Counted from the stretch's first letter, positions 1 through 10,746 are shown. The stretch: 64,000 bases of DNA from Rhodoligotrophos sp. CJ14 (GCF_038811545.1 NZ_CP133319.1:4290001-4354000); one strand, 5' to 3'. Made by a program: numbers and translations. The notes: generated from the letters alone by a model not told the origin.

Positions 1-727
1 TGAAGCTTGCCGCCAGAAACACCCCGATCCAGGCCCACATGGCATAGAGTTCCCACATATGCCCGAAATAGCCGAGATTGGCGCAGCGCAGAGACCGGTC
101 GCGCAAGGCGGTGAGTGCCACATCGAACTGGAAATGCTGGGTTGGAGCGACATTCGGCCCGGTCTTCGCAAACAGGATCAAAATGCTCGCGGCAAGACAG
201 CCAAACGCGGCGGCCGCGATCGGCCATTGCCATCCGACGCCGCCGAATACCGCAATCGCATGCGGTGAGGCTGAACCGATCGTGAGCGCGGCAACGAGCA
301 GGCCGATGAGCAGTCCGAGATCACCCTTGGCCCAGCTGCTCGCGAGCTTCATGCCCACGGGATAAACGCCGGCCATGCACATGCCGGTGATGAAGCGCAG
401 GAAGGGGACGGCAAGCGAGGCGGGCTCGAAGGCGAGCATCGCGAGATTGGCGAGAGCGGCCGTGAATGCCGAGATTGAGAAGAGCCGCCGCGTATCGAAC
501 CGGTCGGCGAGCACGAGCAGCGCGCTGGCGAGCGTTCCCGCCACGAAGCCCGCCTGAACCGAGCTTGTGAGCAGGGCCTGCTGGAAATGCGAGAGTGCTG
601 CGCGTGCGGTAAGGTCGGCTAGCGATGCGGTCGTGGCGAACCAGGCCGACATCGCAGCCACTTCGCTGATGAGGAGAAGTGTGAGCGAGGCCCGCTTGCT
701 CCGGCCGGTGTGGAGGGGAGTGTCCAT
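1..727 (-). CDS. MFS transporter, partial (C-terminus beyond left edge)
   Basis: Inner-membrane major facilitator superfamily permease, here represented by its first about 242 residues. I translated it by hand from the ATG at 727, which opens MDTPLHTGRSKRAS and then runs through hydrophobic helices. The loop between helices 2 and 3 carries a DRFDTRR-type basic motif, as expected for MFS proteins, and about seven membrane segments are visible before the edge. The gene lies 27 bp downstream of the LivK-like binding-protein gene on the same strand, so the two are probably co-transcribed. Substrate is unknown. The family resembles CynX/NarK-like MFS carriers, but this is only an impression from sequence character. 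No stop is visible, so the gene is cut by the window edge rather than broken. Confidence 0.8.
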   Translation of the reverse strand, partial: MDTPLHTGRSKRASLTLLLISEVAAMSAWFATTASLADLTARAALSHFQQALLTSSVQAGFVAGTLASALLVLADRFDTRRLFSISAFTAALANLAMLAFEPASLAVPFLRFITGMCMAGVYPVGMKLASSWAKGDLGLLIGLLVAALTIGSASPHAIAVFGGVGWQWPIAAAAFGCLAASILILFAKTGPNVAPTQHFQFDVALTALRDRSLRCANLGYFGHMWELYAMWAWIGVFLAASF

Positions 728-754
728 GGCAGTCGGCCGGTGCTGATCGTCTGT

Positions 755-1975
755 TTACTGAGACGATGCCTTTTTCAGCAGCGGGCAGGGGCTCTGGTCG
801 AGCGGCCGGAAGGCCTCGTCACCCGGAATGGTCGCGACCACCTTGTAATAGTCGTAAGGCGCTTTCGATTCGGCCGGTGACTTGACCTGGACCAGATACA
901 TGTCGTGGATCGTCCGGCCATCCTCGCGGATCGAGCCTTTGCCGAACAGGGCATCTTCCGTCGGCATCGACTTCATCTGGGCAACCACCGCTGCACCGTC
1001 CCGCGCCTTCTCCTTGTCCATGGCCGCAATCGCCTTCATCCAGTGCAGCATGGAGGCATAGGTGCCGGCCTGGTTCATGGTCGGAAACTTGCCGTCATTC
1101 TGCGCGGCGAAAGCCTTGCCGAACGCCCGCGTCCCGTCATTCAGGTCCCAGTAGAAGGCGGTGGTCAGCATCAGACCCTGGGCGATATCGAGCCCGAGCG
1201 CATGAATGTCCGAGATGAAGGACAAGAGGCTCACGAGCTTCTGGCCGCCCGTGGTGATGCCGAATTCCGACGCTTGCTTGACGGAGTTGATTGTATCGCC
1301 GCCCGAATTGGCGAGCGCGATCACCTGTGCGCCGCTGCCCTGCGCCTGCAGCAGGAAGGACGAGAAGTCCTGAGTCTGGAACGGCGCGAGCGTATGCCCG
1401 ACCACCTCGCCCCCATTGGCTTTCACCACTTCGGCCGCATCGCGCTCGAGCGCATGGCCGAAGGCATAGTCGGCAGTCAGGAAATACCAGCTCTTCTGCC
1501 CCTGATTAATCATCGCGCGCGCCGTGCCATTGGCGAGCGCCCAGGTGTCATAGGTCCAATGCACGGTATTCGGCGTGCAGGCCTTGCCGGTGAGATCCGA
1601 GGTACCGGCGCTCGCCACCAGGAAGACCTTGTTCTTCTCGCGCGTGATTTCGGCAACGGCGAGCGCGACCGACGAGGTCGGCACGTCCACGACCGCATCC
1701 ACATGCTCGATATCGTACCAGCGGCGCACGATACCAGAGCCGATATCCGGCTTGTTCTGATGGTCCGCGGCAACCACCTCGACCTTGAACCCGTGCTTTT
1801 CCGGTTGGAAGTCCTTGACTGCCATATTGGCGGCGACCACCGCCCCTGGCCCGGCGATATCGGCATAAAGGCCGGATTGGTCGTTCAATACCCCGATACG
1901 GAAGACCGGCAGCTCCTCGGCCATGGCACTCGTCATGCCACCGAGCAGGATGGCTGCAATCAGGCCCAATCTCAT
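755..1975 (-). CDS. ABC transporter substrate-binding protein (LivK/branched-chain amino acid-like)
   Basis: Periplasmic type I binding protein of about 406 residues. The ATG at 1975 follows an AGGGAGAG ribosome site and gives a clear signal peptide, MRLGLIAAILLGGMTSAMA, followed by the mature start EELPVFRIGVLNDQSG. That opening, and the downstream pattern GPGAVVAANMAVKDF, are typical of the Peripla_BP_6 (LivK, amide and urea binding) family. A longer frame extends upstream into the regulator region but has no signal sequence, so the internal start is preferred. No LivHMGF permease or ATPase genes lie next to it. The next gene on the strand is instead an MFS permease. It is divergent from a GntR-family regulator, with a palindromic operator candidate between them. 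Ligand unknown. Confidence 0.85.
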   Translation of the reverse strand: MRLGLIAAILLGGMTSAMAEELPVFRIGVLNDQSGLYADIAGPGAVVAANMAVKDFQPEKHGFKVEVVAADHQNKPDIGSGIVRRWYDIEHVDAVVDVPTSSVALAVAEITREKNKVFLVASAGTSDLTGKACTPNTVHWTYDTWALANGTARAMINQGQKSWYFLTADYAFGHALERDAAEVVKANGGEVVGHTLAPFQTQDFSSFLLQAQGSGAQVIALANSGGDTINSVKQASEFGITTGGQKLVSLLSFISDIHALGLDIAQGLMLTTAFYWDLNDGTRAFGKAFAAQNDGKFPTMNQAGTYASMLHWMKAIAAMDKEKARDGAAVVAQMKSMPTEDALFGKGSIREDGRTIHDMYLVQVKSPAESKAPYDYYKVVATIPGDEAFRPLDQSPCPLLKKASSQ

Positions 1976-2048
1976 GATCTCTCTCCCTAAGGAGTTTCCC
2001 CCAGGCGGCTCTCCGGCCGCTGTCTTATCTATGGCATCCTTAATTCTG

Positions 2049-2067
2049 ATATTTGTCAAACAAATAT
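2049..2067. promoter_or_regulatory. Palindromic operator candidate for the divergent GntR/FadR-type regulator
   Basis: A perfect inverted repeat, ATATTTGT-CAA-ACAAATAT, lies between the binding-protein start (1975) and the regulator start (2120). Its core TTTGT...ACAAA resembles the TNGTNNNACNA operator style of FadR-subfamily GntR proteins. Position and symmetry are seen directly; its use as an operator is inferred. Confidence 0.55.
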
Positions 2068-2119
2068 TTTCCATTTGATCTTGCTCCTCCGGTTTGAGAA
2101 GAAGGCGCAGAGGATAGAG

Positions 2120-2878
2120 ATGAACCCTTCGCGCGCCCAGTATGGACAGATCGTCACCCGCAGCGCGGCGAGTCAGATCGCCGATCGCCTGGAGCAGGAA
2201 ATTCTGGAAGGGCGCCTGAAGGTTGATGACCGGCTGCCCACGGAAGAGGAGCTCGCGGCCCAGTTCGGCGTCTCCCGTCCCACGGTCCGAGAGGCGTTGA
2301 AGCGCTTGGCCGCGCGCCATCTGATTCGCTCCCGGCGCGGACCCTCGGGTGGCAATTTCGTCACGGGTCCCAGCCCCGATGATCTCGCCCAATCCCTGGG
2401 CACCGCCTTCGCGCTGCTCATGGCAACCGACAGGGTGAGCCTGGATGAAATGGCCGTCGCCCGGCTGGAGCTGGAGGCCATCTGCTGCCGCCGCGCGGCT
2501 CAGCTGCGCACCGAGGAGCATCTCGCCGGCCTGCGCGCCGAGCTCGAGATCCAGCGTCAGTCTAATCTAACCGACCAGGACTTCTGCGAGTCCGAGCTGC
2601 GCTTCCACCGCATCATCGTCGAGGCCTGCGACAACGCCCTGCTGCGTTTCATGATGAACGCTATGGTCGAAACGCTGATGCCCATCAGCAATATGATCAT
2701 CTTCAGGCTGCGGGACCGGAAGGCGATCGTTGAGTTTCACGAGCGCATGGCGGAAGGGCTTGCCCATCGCGATGCCGAGGCAGCGATCGCCGCATTGAGC
2801 GATCTCATCGCCTATATCCACGCGCTCTATGCCAGGGCGCAGCAGGCGCGCGCAGCTCAGCTCGCTCGCGGGGAATAG
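2120..2878 (+). CDS. GntR family transcriptional regulator (FadR/FCD subfamily)
   Basis: Cytoplasmic DNA-binding repressor or activator of about 252 residues. The N-terminal winged helix shows LPTEEELAAQFGVSRPTVREALKRL, split here as the LPTEEELAAQFGVSR and PTVREAL motifs of GntR proteins. The C-terminal all-helical domain has FHRIIVEACDN and a later HERMAEGL histidine, matching the FCD ligand/metal-binding domain. The ATG at 2120 is chosen because GAGGATAGAG precedes it; a longer frame begins at 2075 without a good ribosome site. It is divergent from the LivK-like binding protein and MFS transporter and probably controls them through the palindrome at 2049-2067, responding to a small carboxylate or similar metabolite. 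The effector cannot be told. Confidence 0.88.
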   Translation: MNPSRAQYGQIVTRSAASQIADRLEQEILEGRLKVDDRLPTEEELAAQFGVSRPTVREALKRLAARHLIRSRRGPSGGNFVTGPSPDDLAQSLGTAFALLMATDRVSLDEMAVARLELEAICCRRAAQLRTEEHLAGLRAELEIQRQSNLTDQDFCESELRFHRIIVEACDNALLRFMMNAMVETLMPISNMIIFRLRDRKAIVEFHERMAEGLAHRDAEAAIAALSDLIAYIHALYARAQQARAAQLARGE

Positions 2879-2902
2879 CCAAAAGCCGTTGCGCGGCTGC
2901 CA

Positions 2903-3811
2903 TCACTCGGCGATGGGCCTGTGAGCGGCTAGGCTTGCCTTCAGCCAGTTGCAGAAGGCGCTGATCACCGGATGCTCCCTCCGGTCGCGCTCACAGACGA
3001 GAAAATAGGCATCAGGCGAGGGAATGGCCTCTTCGAACGGCCGCACCAGCAGCCCGTCCGCAAGCGCTTGCCCGCAGACGATGTCATCGCCCATGGCGAT
3101 GCCCTGGCCGGCAATGGCAGCCGCCTGCGCCAGATAGATGTCCGACAGGATGATGCCCTGTTCAGGCGGCGGCAGAGGCAGGCCGCGCGCGCCAAGCCAC
3201 ATCGCCCAATCCTCGTAATCATGCAGATGCAGGAGTGTCACACCGGCGAGATCTTCCGGCGAGCGCAGCCGATAGGCATTGAGTAGGCTGGGGCTGCAGA
3301 TCGGGGCGAAGGCCACATTGGCCAGCAACTCCGCCGATCGGTTGGGCCATGATCCCGACCCGAAGGCGATGAACACATCCGCATCCGGATCACTCACGTC
3401 ATTCAGTCGACGCGGGGTGACGAGCCGCAGCCGGATGAGCGGATAAAGACTGCGGAACTCGTTGAGATGGCCGCAGAGCCAGAAGGTTGCAAACCCTGGC
3501 GTACAGCTGATGGTGAGCGCGCCGCTGAGCTGGGCATCATCGATGAGCTCCGCAGCATGCGCGATTAGATCGAGCGCCTTATGCACCTCTTCCGCATAGC
3601 GCCGGCCGAAGGGAGTAAGCTCGATGCTTTGCCCTGCGCGCGAGAACAGCGGCGCCCCGAGCTCCTGTTCGAGAAACCGCATCTGATGGCTGACCGCACT
3701 CGGCGTGCGGTTAAGCTCGCGCCCGGCTGCCCACAAGGTGCCTTGGCGGGCCACCGCGTCCAGGGCGCGCAAGGCGCTCATCGAGGGAAGTTTGCGGGAA
3801 GGCCACGACAT
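2903..3811 (-). CDS. LysR family transcriptional regulator (GcvA-like)
   Basis: LysR-type regulator of about 302 residues. The N-terminal helix-turn-helix reads LNRTPSAVSHQMRFLEQEL and is followed by the usual GAPLFSRAG turn. The remaining two-lobed co-inducer domain includes CTPGFATFWL and GQGIAMGDD, in the style of GcvA-like members. The ATG at 3811 has GAGAGG six bases upstream; the longer frame to 3838 would start with TTG and has no such site. It is divergent from the M20 amidohydrolase gene at 3987 with about 175 bp between them, the standard LysR arrangement, so it likely regulates the hydrolase/CobW operon. It ends 24 bp from the convergent GntR gene. Confidence 0.88.
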   Translation of the reverse strand: MSWPSRKLPSMSALRALDAVARQGTLWAAGRELNRTPSAVSHQMRFLEQELGAPLFSRAGQSIELTPFGRRYAEEVHKALDLIAHAAELIDDAQLSGALTISCTPGFATFWLCGHLNEFRSLYPLIRLRLVTPRRLNDVSDPDADVFIAFGSGSWPNRSAELLANVAFAPICSPSLLNAYRLRSPEDLAGVTLLHLHDYEDWAMWLGARGLPLPPPEQGIILSDIYLAQAAAIAGQGIAMGDDIVCGQALADGLLVRPFEEAIPSPDAYFLVCERDRREHPVISAFCNWLKASLAAHRPIAE

Positions 3812-3986
3812 TGCTGCCCTCTCGTGAAAAAATTTCAAGAATCCGGTTAAGAAATATCACTTTAGGCAAGCGCATTTCATCTCGTAAGCTCCGCACGGGA
3901 CGATCTCGGCAAACGGATGTCGGCTTGCGTTATTTTGGCCACGCCGCCGAGAGTGCCGGGTCCTATGGGAGAAGAGGTCGCTTTCT

Positions 3987-5567
3987 ATGAGCAGCAGTGA
4001 CGCTGAACGGCTGGCCTGGGGCTGGGTGGACGAGAACGTATCCACCCTGTCGCGTTGGACGAGCGAGATCTGGCACAAGGGCGAGACTGCTTGGCGCGAA
4101 TACGACTCCGCCGCCTGGTATGTGGAGCGGTTGCGCGGCGATGGCTTCGCGGTTGAGGAAGGCTCGGGCGGCATGCCCACCGCCTTTTCCGCGGAATGGC
4201 GCAATGGCGACGGGCCGGTGATCGCATCCTACGCCGAATATGACGGGGTGCCGGGCAATTGCCAGGCGGCGACGACCGTGCGGCAGCCCCGCGAGGGCCT
4301 GACCGAATATGCCGGCGGCCATACCGATCCTCATTCGGCTTTGGGCATGAGTGCCTTTGGCGGGGTGCTGGCGGCCAAGGCGGCCATGGAGCGTTATGGT
4401 ATCAAGGGCACCATCAAATTCTTCGGCGAACCGGCCGAGAAGGTGCGTGGCTCCAAGCCCATTCATGCGGCGCGCGGCTATTATGATGGCCTCGACGCGA
4501 TGATCAGCTTCCACCCGTGCTACATGCTCCCACTGTGCAACACGGTGAACTGGGATACCCATTGCGGCGCCGCTTATGCGATGGTCTATCGCTTTATCTG
4601 CGACGAGCCGGAAACCTGGCTCCAACGCCCCGAGGGCCAGCCCATTCCGCAGGCCCACAGCGCTGTGCGCGCCCCCGGTGCCAATGATGCGCTCTTTGCC
4701 ATGTATAACAGCGGCAAGGCCTTACGTGATTCGATGCTGCCCCATATGGGGGGCTGGTCGATCAGCGAGGCGATCCTGACCGCCGGCCAGGCCACTGCCG
4801 ACAACCTGCCGGCACGTATCGCCGAGATCCAGTACATCATCCGCGTGCCGACGGTGGAGATGGCCGAGCAGGCGACCATGATGCTCGACCGCTTCGCTGC
4901 CGCCGCAGCCCAGCTCACCCACTGCCGCTATGAACGGATTTGGGTGTCGAAGTCGCGGCCGGGCCTGGCCAATCATGCGATCGCTGATCTCGTCTATAAG
5001 AAGCTTGAAGCAGTCGGCGCGCCGCGCTGGGGCGACAAGGCCAAGGCCATTGCCCGGGAGATTCAGACCAATCTCGGGCTCGAGCCCATGGCCGACCCCT
5101 TCTTGCCCGATTGCGAGCGGCTGATGCCACCTGAGGAAGCCGAGCGCATTCTGCGCCAGGACCTGCCACCCTCGCAGATCAACTATACGTCCGATGATTA
5201 TACCGAGATGTGCTGGCATGCGCCGACTGCGCGTCTCTATATCGCGCGGCCCATGCTTTCAGCACCTGCCGGATATGCTTATCCAGACTGGGTGATGAAT
5301 GCGCTGGGCGGCATTCCCGAGACCATCGACCCCATGACGGTCTGCGCGGCCAAGACCATTGCCTCGTCCATTCTCGAGCTGATGCAGAATGACGAGCAGC
5401 GTCTCGCGGCCAAGCGCGAGTTCGAGGAGCGCACCGGCGGCGGAATCGGCGGCAGCAAATGGCTCGCGCCTCTATGTGACTATGACCCGCCCGTCAATCT
5501 GCGCTGGCCGGAATATGTCGAAACCCGCCGCGGCCGCGAGTGGTGGATGCCGACGGCGGGCTATTGA
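3987..5567 (+). CDS. M20 family amidohydrolase/peptidase (AbgB-like)
   Basis: Predicted cytoplasmic metal-dependent amidohydrolase of 526 residues, related to the AbgB subunit that cleaves p-aminobenzoyl-glutamate and to other M20D amidases. The AEYDGVPG stretch matches the family motif AEYDALPG. A GGHTDPHSALG segment stands where AbgB proteins usually have GHACGHN, and GEPAEK and SFHPC supply further expected positions (general-base Glu and late ligand His). About 20 extra residues sit between the first two motifs. It opens a likely operon with the amidohydrolase at 5589 (21 bp gap) and the CobW GTPase. An amide or N-acyl amino acid substrate is likely; its identity is not shown. Confidence 0.8.
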   Translation: MSSSDAERLAWGWVDENVSTLSRWTSEIWHKGETAWREYDSAAWYVERLRGDGFAVEEGSGGMPTAFSAEWRNGDGPVIASYAEYDGVPGNCQAATTVRQPREGLTEYAGGHTDPHSALGMSAFGGVLAAKAAMERYGIKGTIKFFGEPAEKVRGSKPIHAARGYYDGLDAMISFHPCYMLPLCNTVNWDTHCGAAYAMVYRFICDEPETWLQRPEGQPIPQAHSAVRAPGANDALFAMYNSGKALRDSMLPHMGGWSISEAILTAGQATADNLPARIAEIQYIIRVPTVEMAEQATMMLDRFAAAAAQLTHCRYERIWVSKSRPGLANHAIADLVYKKLEAVGAPRWGDKAKAIAREIQTNLGLEPMADPFLPDCERLMPPEEAERILRQDLPPSQINYTSDDYTEMCWHAPTARLYIARPMLSAPAGYAYPDWVMNALGGIPETIDPMTVCAAKTIASSILELMQNDEQRLAAKREFEERTGGGIGGSKWLAPLCDYDPPVNLRWPEYVETRRGREWWMPTAGY

Positions 5568-5588
5568 ACGGCAGGGAAGGGCGAGCCC

Positions 5589-7316
5589 ATGCGTTCACTT
5601 TACGAGCATAGGCCAAGCCATGGGGCCCGCAGCGCCTATGCGGATCTGGCGCTGGTGAATGGCCGCATCTATACGGGCGATCCGGGACTGCCCTGGTGCT
5701 CGGCTCTGGCCGTGGCCGGCGGGCGCATCATTGCCCGGGGTGACCGGTCCGGCATCGACCATGCCATTGGCGCAGGCACTCGCATCATCGATCTCGGCGG
5801 CCGCTTCGCCATGCCGGGCCTCTATGACATGCATACCCATCCGGATCTGGCGCTGGCGCCGCGCTATGCCGACGATCTCGACATTGGCATCGTCGACCCG
5901 ACGCCGGCCCAGGTGCGCGATGCGGTGCTTGCCTATGCGGCGGAGCACCCGGATCGCGAATGGATTTATGGCCAGTATTTCGTGCGCTACACCTTCCGGC
6001 AGGCGGGGCTGGTTCCGGGGAAGGACTGGCTCGATACCGTGATGCCGGACCGGCCCGTGGCTCTGCTCGATCGTATGTGGGGCACCATGATGGTGAACAG
6101 CCTGGCGCTGGAGCGCGCCGGCATCACCGCGGCAACCCCCGATCCAACCAATGGTTACCTCGAGCGGGATCCGGCGACGGGCGAGCCCACAGGCCTGCTG
6201 ATCGACGGCGCCTATGCACTGATCCATGCGGCCATGCCGTCAACCCCGGTTCCGGTGCTGCGCGCCGCCTATCGTGATGGCATACGCTACCAGTCCGCCC
6301 GCGGCGTTGTGGCGAGCAAATATGTGCATGTTTGCGAGAATAGGCTTGAAGCGCTCCATGCCCTCGATACGGCCGGCGAGCTCACTATGCGCATCGAGGC
6401 GGCGATCAGCTGGCAGGATGATATCTTCCCGGTGCGCCGGCGCTGGGAGCTTCTGGCCGGTGAGCGCCATTATTACCGCTCGGCAAGGCTCAATGCCAAT
6501 GCGGTGAAGTTCCATTTCGACGGAACCGTCGAGCCGCGTTCGTCCTACCTGATCACCCCCTGGGATGGGGCAAACACCGGCTGGGCCGGCAAGATCAATC
6601 TGACCCCTGAGCACCTCGCTGACATGCTGTGGGACATGGACCGGCAAGGCATCCGGGTCATCGCTCATTGTACGGGCGATGCTGCCTCCGACACCTTTCT
6701 CGACGCGGTGGCAGAGGCCCGCAGGCGACCCGGCGGGCTGGGCGTGCGCCATCAATGCGCCCATTGCACGATCCTCCATGGCAGCAATCTCAGGCGTTTC
6801 CGCGAGCTGGGCGTGACGGCCGAGTTCTCGCCCGTCTCATGGTATCCCTCGCGCTTCGTCTCTGGCGCGCGCTCGGGTTATGGGCCGGAACGGCTCGCCC
6901 GCGCCTATAATGTGAAGGGCGTCCTGGAGGCGGGCGGCATCGCCGTTATCGGCACCGACTGGCCGGTGAGCCCGCTCGACCCCTGGATCGCGCTCGAAAC
7001 CCTCGTCACCCGTGCCAATCCCTGGGGCGAGATGGAAGGCCGCTTCGGTGAGCCTATCTCGCTCGAACAGGCCATCAGCGTTATGACGCGCAATGGTGCC
7101 TGGTCCATGGATATGGAGGATCGCGCCGGCAGCTTGGAGATCGGCAAATCGGCCGATCTGATCGTGCTCGATCGTGATCTGTTCGCGATCGAGCCGCAGG
7201 GCAATATCCATGCGACCAAGGTGGATCTGACCTTCATGGCCGGTGAGCTTGTGCATGACCGGCTGAATGTGGAGAGTGATGCCACATGGCAGGGCGAGGC
7301 GCCGAAGCTGTGGTGA
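5589..7316 (+). CDS. YtcJ-like metal-dependent amidohydrolase
   Basis: Amidohydrolase of the Amidohydro_3 (YtcJ) group, 575 residues, probably cytoplasmic. N-terminal residues 20-70 form the small beta domain ([12 protein letters not shown]), followed by the metal-binding DMHTHPD (HxH) at the start of the barrel. Other barrel motifs are [30 protein letters not shown] and [12 protein letters not shown], the last giving the catalytic Asp. The C-terminus returns to the beta domain ([14 protein letters not shown]). It follows the M20 hydrolase by 21 bp and its end overlaps the CobW gene by 31 bp, so translation of the two is probably coupled. Members act on amides, carbamates or cyclic imides; no specific substrate can be assigned. 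Confidence 0.85.
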   Translation: MRSLYEHRPSHGARSAYADLALVNGRIYTGDPGLPWCSALAVAGGRIIARGDRSGIDHAIGAGTRIIDLGGRFAMPGLYDMHTHPDLALAPRYADDLDIGIVDPTPAQVRDAVLAYAAEHPDREWIYGQYFVRYTFRQAGLVPGKDWLDTVMPDRPVALLDRMWGTMMVNSLALERAGITAATPDPTNGYLERDPATGEPTGLLIDGAYALIHAAMPSTPVPVLRAAYRDGIRYQSARGVVASKYVHVCENRLEALHALDTAGELTMRIEAAISWQDDIFPVRRRWELLAGERHYYRSARLNANAVKFHFDGTVEPRSSYLITPWDGANTGWAGKINLTPEHLADMLWDMDRQGIRVIAHCTGDAASDTFLDAVAEARRRPGGLGVRHQCAHCTILHGSNLRRFRELGVTAEFSPVSWYPSRFVSGARSGYGPERLARAYNVKGVLEAGGIAVIGTDWPVSPLDPWIALETLVTRANPWGEMEGRFGEPISLEQAISVMTRNGAWSMDMEDRAGSLEIGKSADLIVLDRDLFAIEPQGNIHATKVDLTFMAGELVHDRLNVESDATWQGEAPKLW

Positions 7317-8266
7317 AATCACCCGCCGTTCCTGTGACCGTGATCGGCGGCTTTCTCGGTGCGGGCAAGACCACCCTGGTGAACCACATCCTCCAGGGCG
7401 AACATGGGCTCAAGATCGCCGTGCTCGTGAATGACTTCGGCGCAGTCAATATCGATGCCGCGCTGATCACCTCCAGCGAGGGCGGGGTCTATGCGCTCTC
7501 CAATGGCTGCGTGTGCTGCGGTCTCAATCAGGGTCTGGTGGAGCAGCTCGAGGAGCTGCTGCAGCAGCGGGCCGACCCCTTCGATCACATCGTGATCGAG
7601 GCGAGCGGCGTGGCCGAGCCCGGCCGCATCATGGACACGGTGCGCTATGCGCGATTTGCCGGCAGGCTCACGCCCGATGCCGTGGTTGTGCTGGTGGACG
7701 TAGCTGGGTTTGATCAGGCCATGGCGGTGGCGCCCGGGCTTGCGGGAGCGCAGCTCGATGCGGCCGACCTGGTCGTGTTGAACAAGGTCGACCTTGCAGG
7801 CCCCCGCGAGATCGAGGCATGGCGCAAGCAATGGCAATGGCCGGGCATGCGCGTTATCACCGCCGTGAATGCCGAAGTCCCCTTCGCGCTGCTATTCGGA
7901 AACGTGGAAAAGTCGAGCGCACCGGGCCATCAGCACGACCATCATCACACGCATGCACACGCGCATGAGCAGCCGGCAAGCCGGATCTGGCGGTCCTCGG
8001 CGCCTGTCGACCTGCCCAGGTTGAGCGCGGTGCTGCAGGCTCTGCCCGCCTCGATCTACCGGGCCAAAGGCATTCTTCGCGACGAGAATGGCCGCAGGTT
8101 CACCGTGCAGGCGGTCGGCAGTCGGGTGCAGATCACCCCGCTCGCCCATGAGACCGAATCGCGCTTTGCGGGGGAAAGCGTTCTGGTGCTGGTCGGCTTC
8201 GGCGCAAGTCTCGGGTTTGAGCCCGTGCTCGCCAGCCTGGAGGCTTGTACGGTTCCGGAACATTGA
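7286..8266 (+). CDS. COG0523 (CobW/P47K) GTPase, putative zinc metallochaperone
   Basis: G3E-family GTPase of 326 residues. The Walker A motif is [10 protein letters not shown] near residue 20, the metal-binding signature is GCVCCGL (CxCC) near residue 73, and NKVDLAG gives base specificity. A histidine-rich linker, [15 protein letters not shown], joins the GTPase and CobW_C domains. Family members deliver zinc, cobalt or iron to client enzymes. The gene begins inside the last 31 bases of the amidohydrolase gene, and no cobalamin genes are nearby. The context therefore suggests a chaperone for the adjacent metal-dependent hydrolases, which is an inference. No zinc-regulated (Zur-type) operator was recognised. 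Confidence 0.87.
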   Translation: MAGRGAEAVVKSPAVPVTVIGGFLGAGKTTLVNHILQGEHGLKIAVLVNDFGAVNIDAALITSSEGGVYALSNGCVCCGLNQGLVEQLEELLQQRADPFDHIVIEASGVAEPGRIMDTVRYARFAGRLTPDAVVVLVDVAGFDQAMAVAPGLAGAQLDAADLVVLNKVDLAGPREIEAWRKQWQWPGMRVITAVNAEVPFALLFGNVEKSSAPGHQHDHHHTHAHAHEQPASRIWRSSAPVDLPRLSAVLQALPASIYRAKGILRDENGRRFTVQAVGSRVQITPLAHETESRFAGESVLVLVGFGASLGFEPVLASLEACTVPEH

Positions 8267-8331
8267 CCGTTGCATATCCCGCGATCGGCCCCAACTCTCC
8301 CATGAGGTCCTGAAACGAGGAGGCTGCGCGC

Positions 8332-8562
8332 GTGACCATTACGAGACAGGAGATCTCTTCCGTTCTGGGTCCGGTGGATGACAGTTTTGCCGCTGAGATC
8401 GCAACGCTTGCACCGACCAGGGAAGAGCTGGCCGAAGCCTGGGCATGGGTCAACAGCGACGAGGCCCTTGTGAATGACGGCCGGCCATTGCCGAGCGGCA
8501 AGGTCGCAGAGCTGATCGAGCTCCTGGCCTCTCCCGATGCTCTCGAGGATGAGGAAGGCTAG
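8332..8562 (+). CDS. Small conserved hypothetical protein, 76 aa
   Basis: Short acidic soluble protein beginning MTITRQEISSVLGPV, with no membrane segment or recognisable domain. The GTG start at 8332 is preceded by GAGGAGG at good spacing, which supports real translation. It follows the CobW GTPase by 65 bp on the same strand and ends 4 bp before the first CIRCE element of groES, so it is probably the last gene of the hydrolase/CobW unit or stands alone. Its predicted helix-rich composition and tail LASPDALEDEEG give no function. Confidence 0.6.
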   Translation: MTITRQEISSVLGPVDDSFAAEIATLAPTREELAEAWAWVNSDEALVNDGRPLPSGKVAELIELLASPDALEDEEG

Positions 8563-8566
8563 CCCC

Positions 8567-8593
8567 TTAGCACTCCGATGGTGAAAGTGCTAA
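8567..8593. promoter_or_regulatory. CIRCE element 1 (HrcA operator)
   Basis: TTAGCACTC, nine bases, then AAGTGCTAA. This matches the CIRCE consensus TTAGCACTC-N9-GAGTGCTAA at all but one position (A for the first G of the right arm). CIRCE is the binding site of the heat-shock repressor HrcA. Confidence 0.9.
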
Positions 8594-8600
8594 AATCCCT

Positions 8601-8627
8601 CTAGCACTCTGATCCGGAGAGTGCTAA
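8601..8627. promoter_or_regulatory. CIRCE element 2 (HrcA operator)
   Basis: CTAGCACTC, nine bases, then GAGTGCTAA. The right arm is perfect and the left arm has one mismatch. It lies 7 bp after the first CIRCE and 110 bp before the groES start, so the groESL transcript start is probably near or between the two. Confidence 0.92.
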
Positions 8628-8737
8628 ATAATGCCCAGCGGGAGCGGACCGGGCACCTGGCTCTGTGGCTGTTCCTGCTGGCCGGCGCGTCCGGCCCCCA
8701 GTTCTAAGACATCGCTGTTCTTCATAAGGAGGATTGC

Positions 8738-9052
8738 ATGCAATTCCGCCCACTGCACGATCGTGTGCTTGTCCGTCGCATCGAAGCTGATCAGAAGACG
8801 GCCGGCGGCATCATTATTCCCGATACCGCCAAGGAGAAGCCCCAGGAAGGCGAAGTTGTCGCCGTTGGCCCTGGTGTGCGCAATGAGAAGGGAGAGCTCG
8901 TTGCCCTGGAGCTCAAGGCCGGTGATCGCATCCTGTTCGGCAAGTGGTCGGGCACTGAGGTGAAGATCAACGGCGAAGATCTCCTGATCATGAAGGAGAG
9001 TGACGTTCTCGGTGTGATCGAGGCGGCCGGCGCCGCGAAAAAGGCCGCGTAA
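8738..9052 (+). CDS. groES: Co-chaperonin GroES
   Basis: Ten-kilodalton chaperonin, 104 residues, forming the seven-membered lid of the GroEL cage. The start [14 protein letters not shown], the mobile loop [18 protein letters not shown] and the C-terminal [13 protein letters not shown] are diagnostic. The ATG at 8738 is preceded by AAGGAGG. groL follows after 56 bp in the usual bicistronic order. Expression should be repressed by HrcA through the two CIRCE elements upstream. A short alanine/lysine tail (AAGAAKKAA) extends slightly beyond the usual end. Confidence 0.98.
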   Translation: MQFRPLHDRVLVRRIEADQKTAGGIIIPDTAKEKPQEGEVVAVGPGVRNEKGELVALELKAGDRILFGKWSGTEVKINGEDLLIMKESDVLGVIEAAGAAKKAA

Positions 9053-9084
9053 GTCAGCGTGAACCGGGCTTGCAGTGCAACTGA

Positions 9085-10746
<1,662 letters not shown>

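Noticed and set aside
905..1990. Long plus-strand frame opposite the LivK-like gene (361 aa)
   Set aside because: No domain or ribosome site; it is the antisense shadow of the binding-protein gene with codons biased by high GC.
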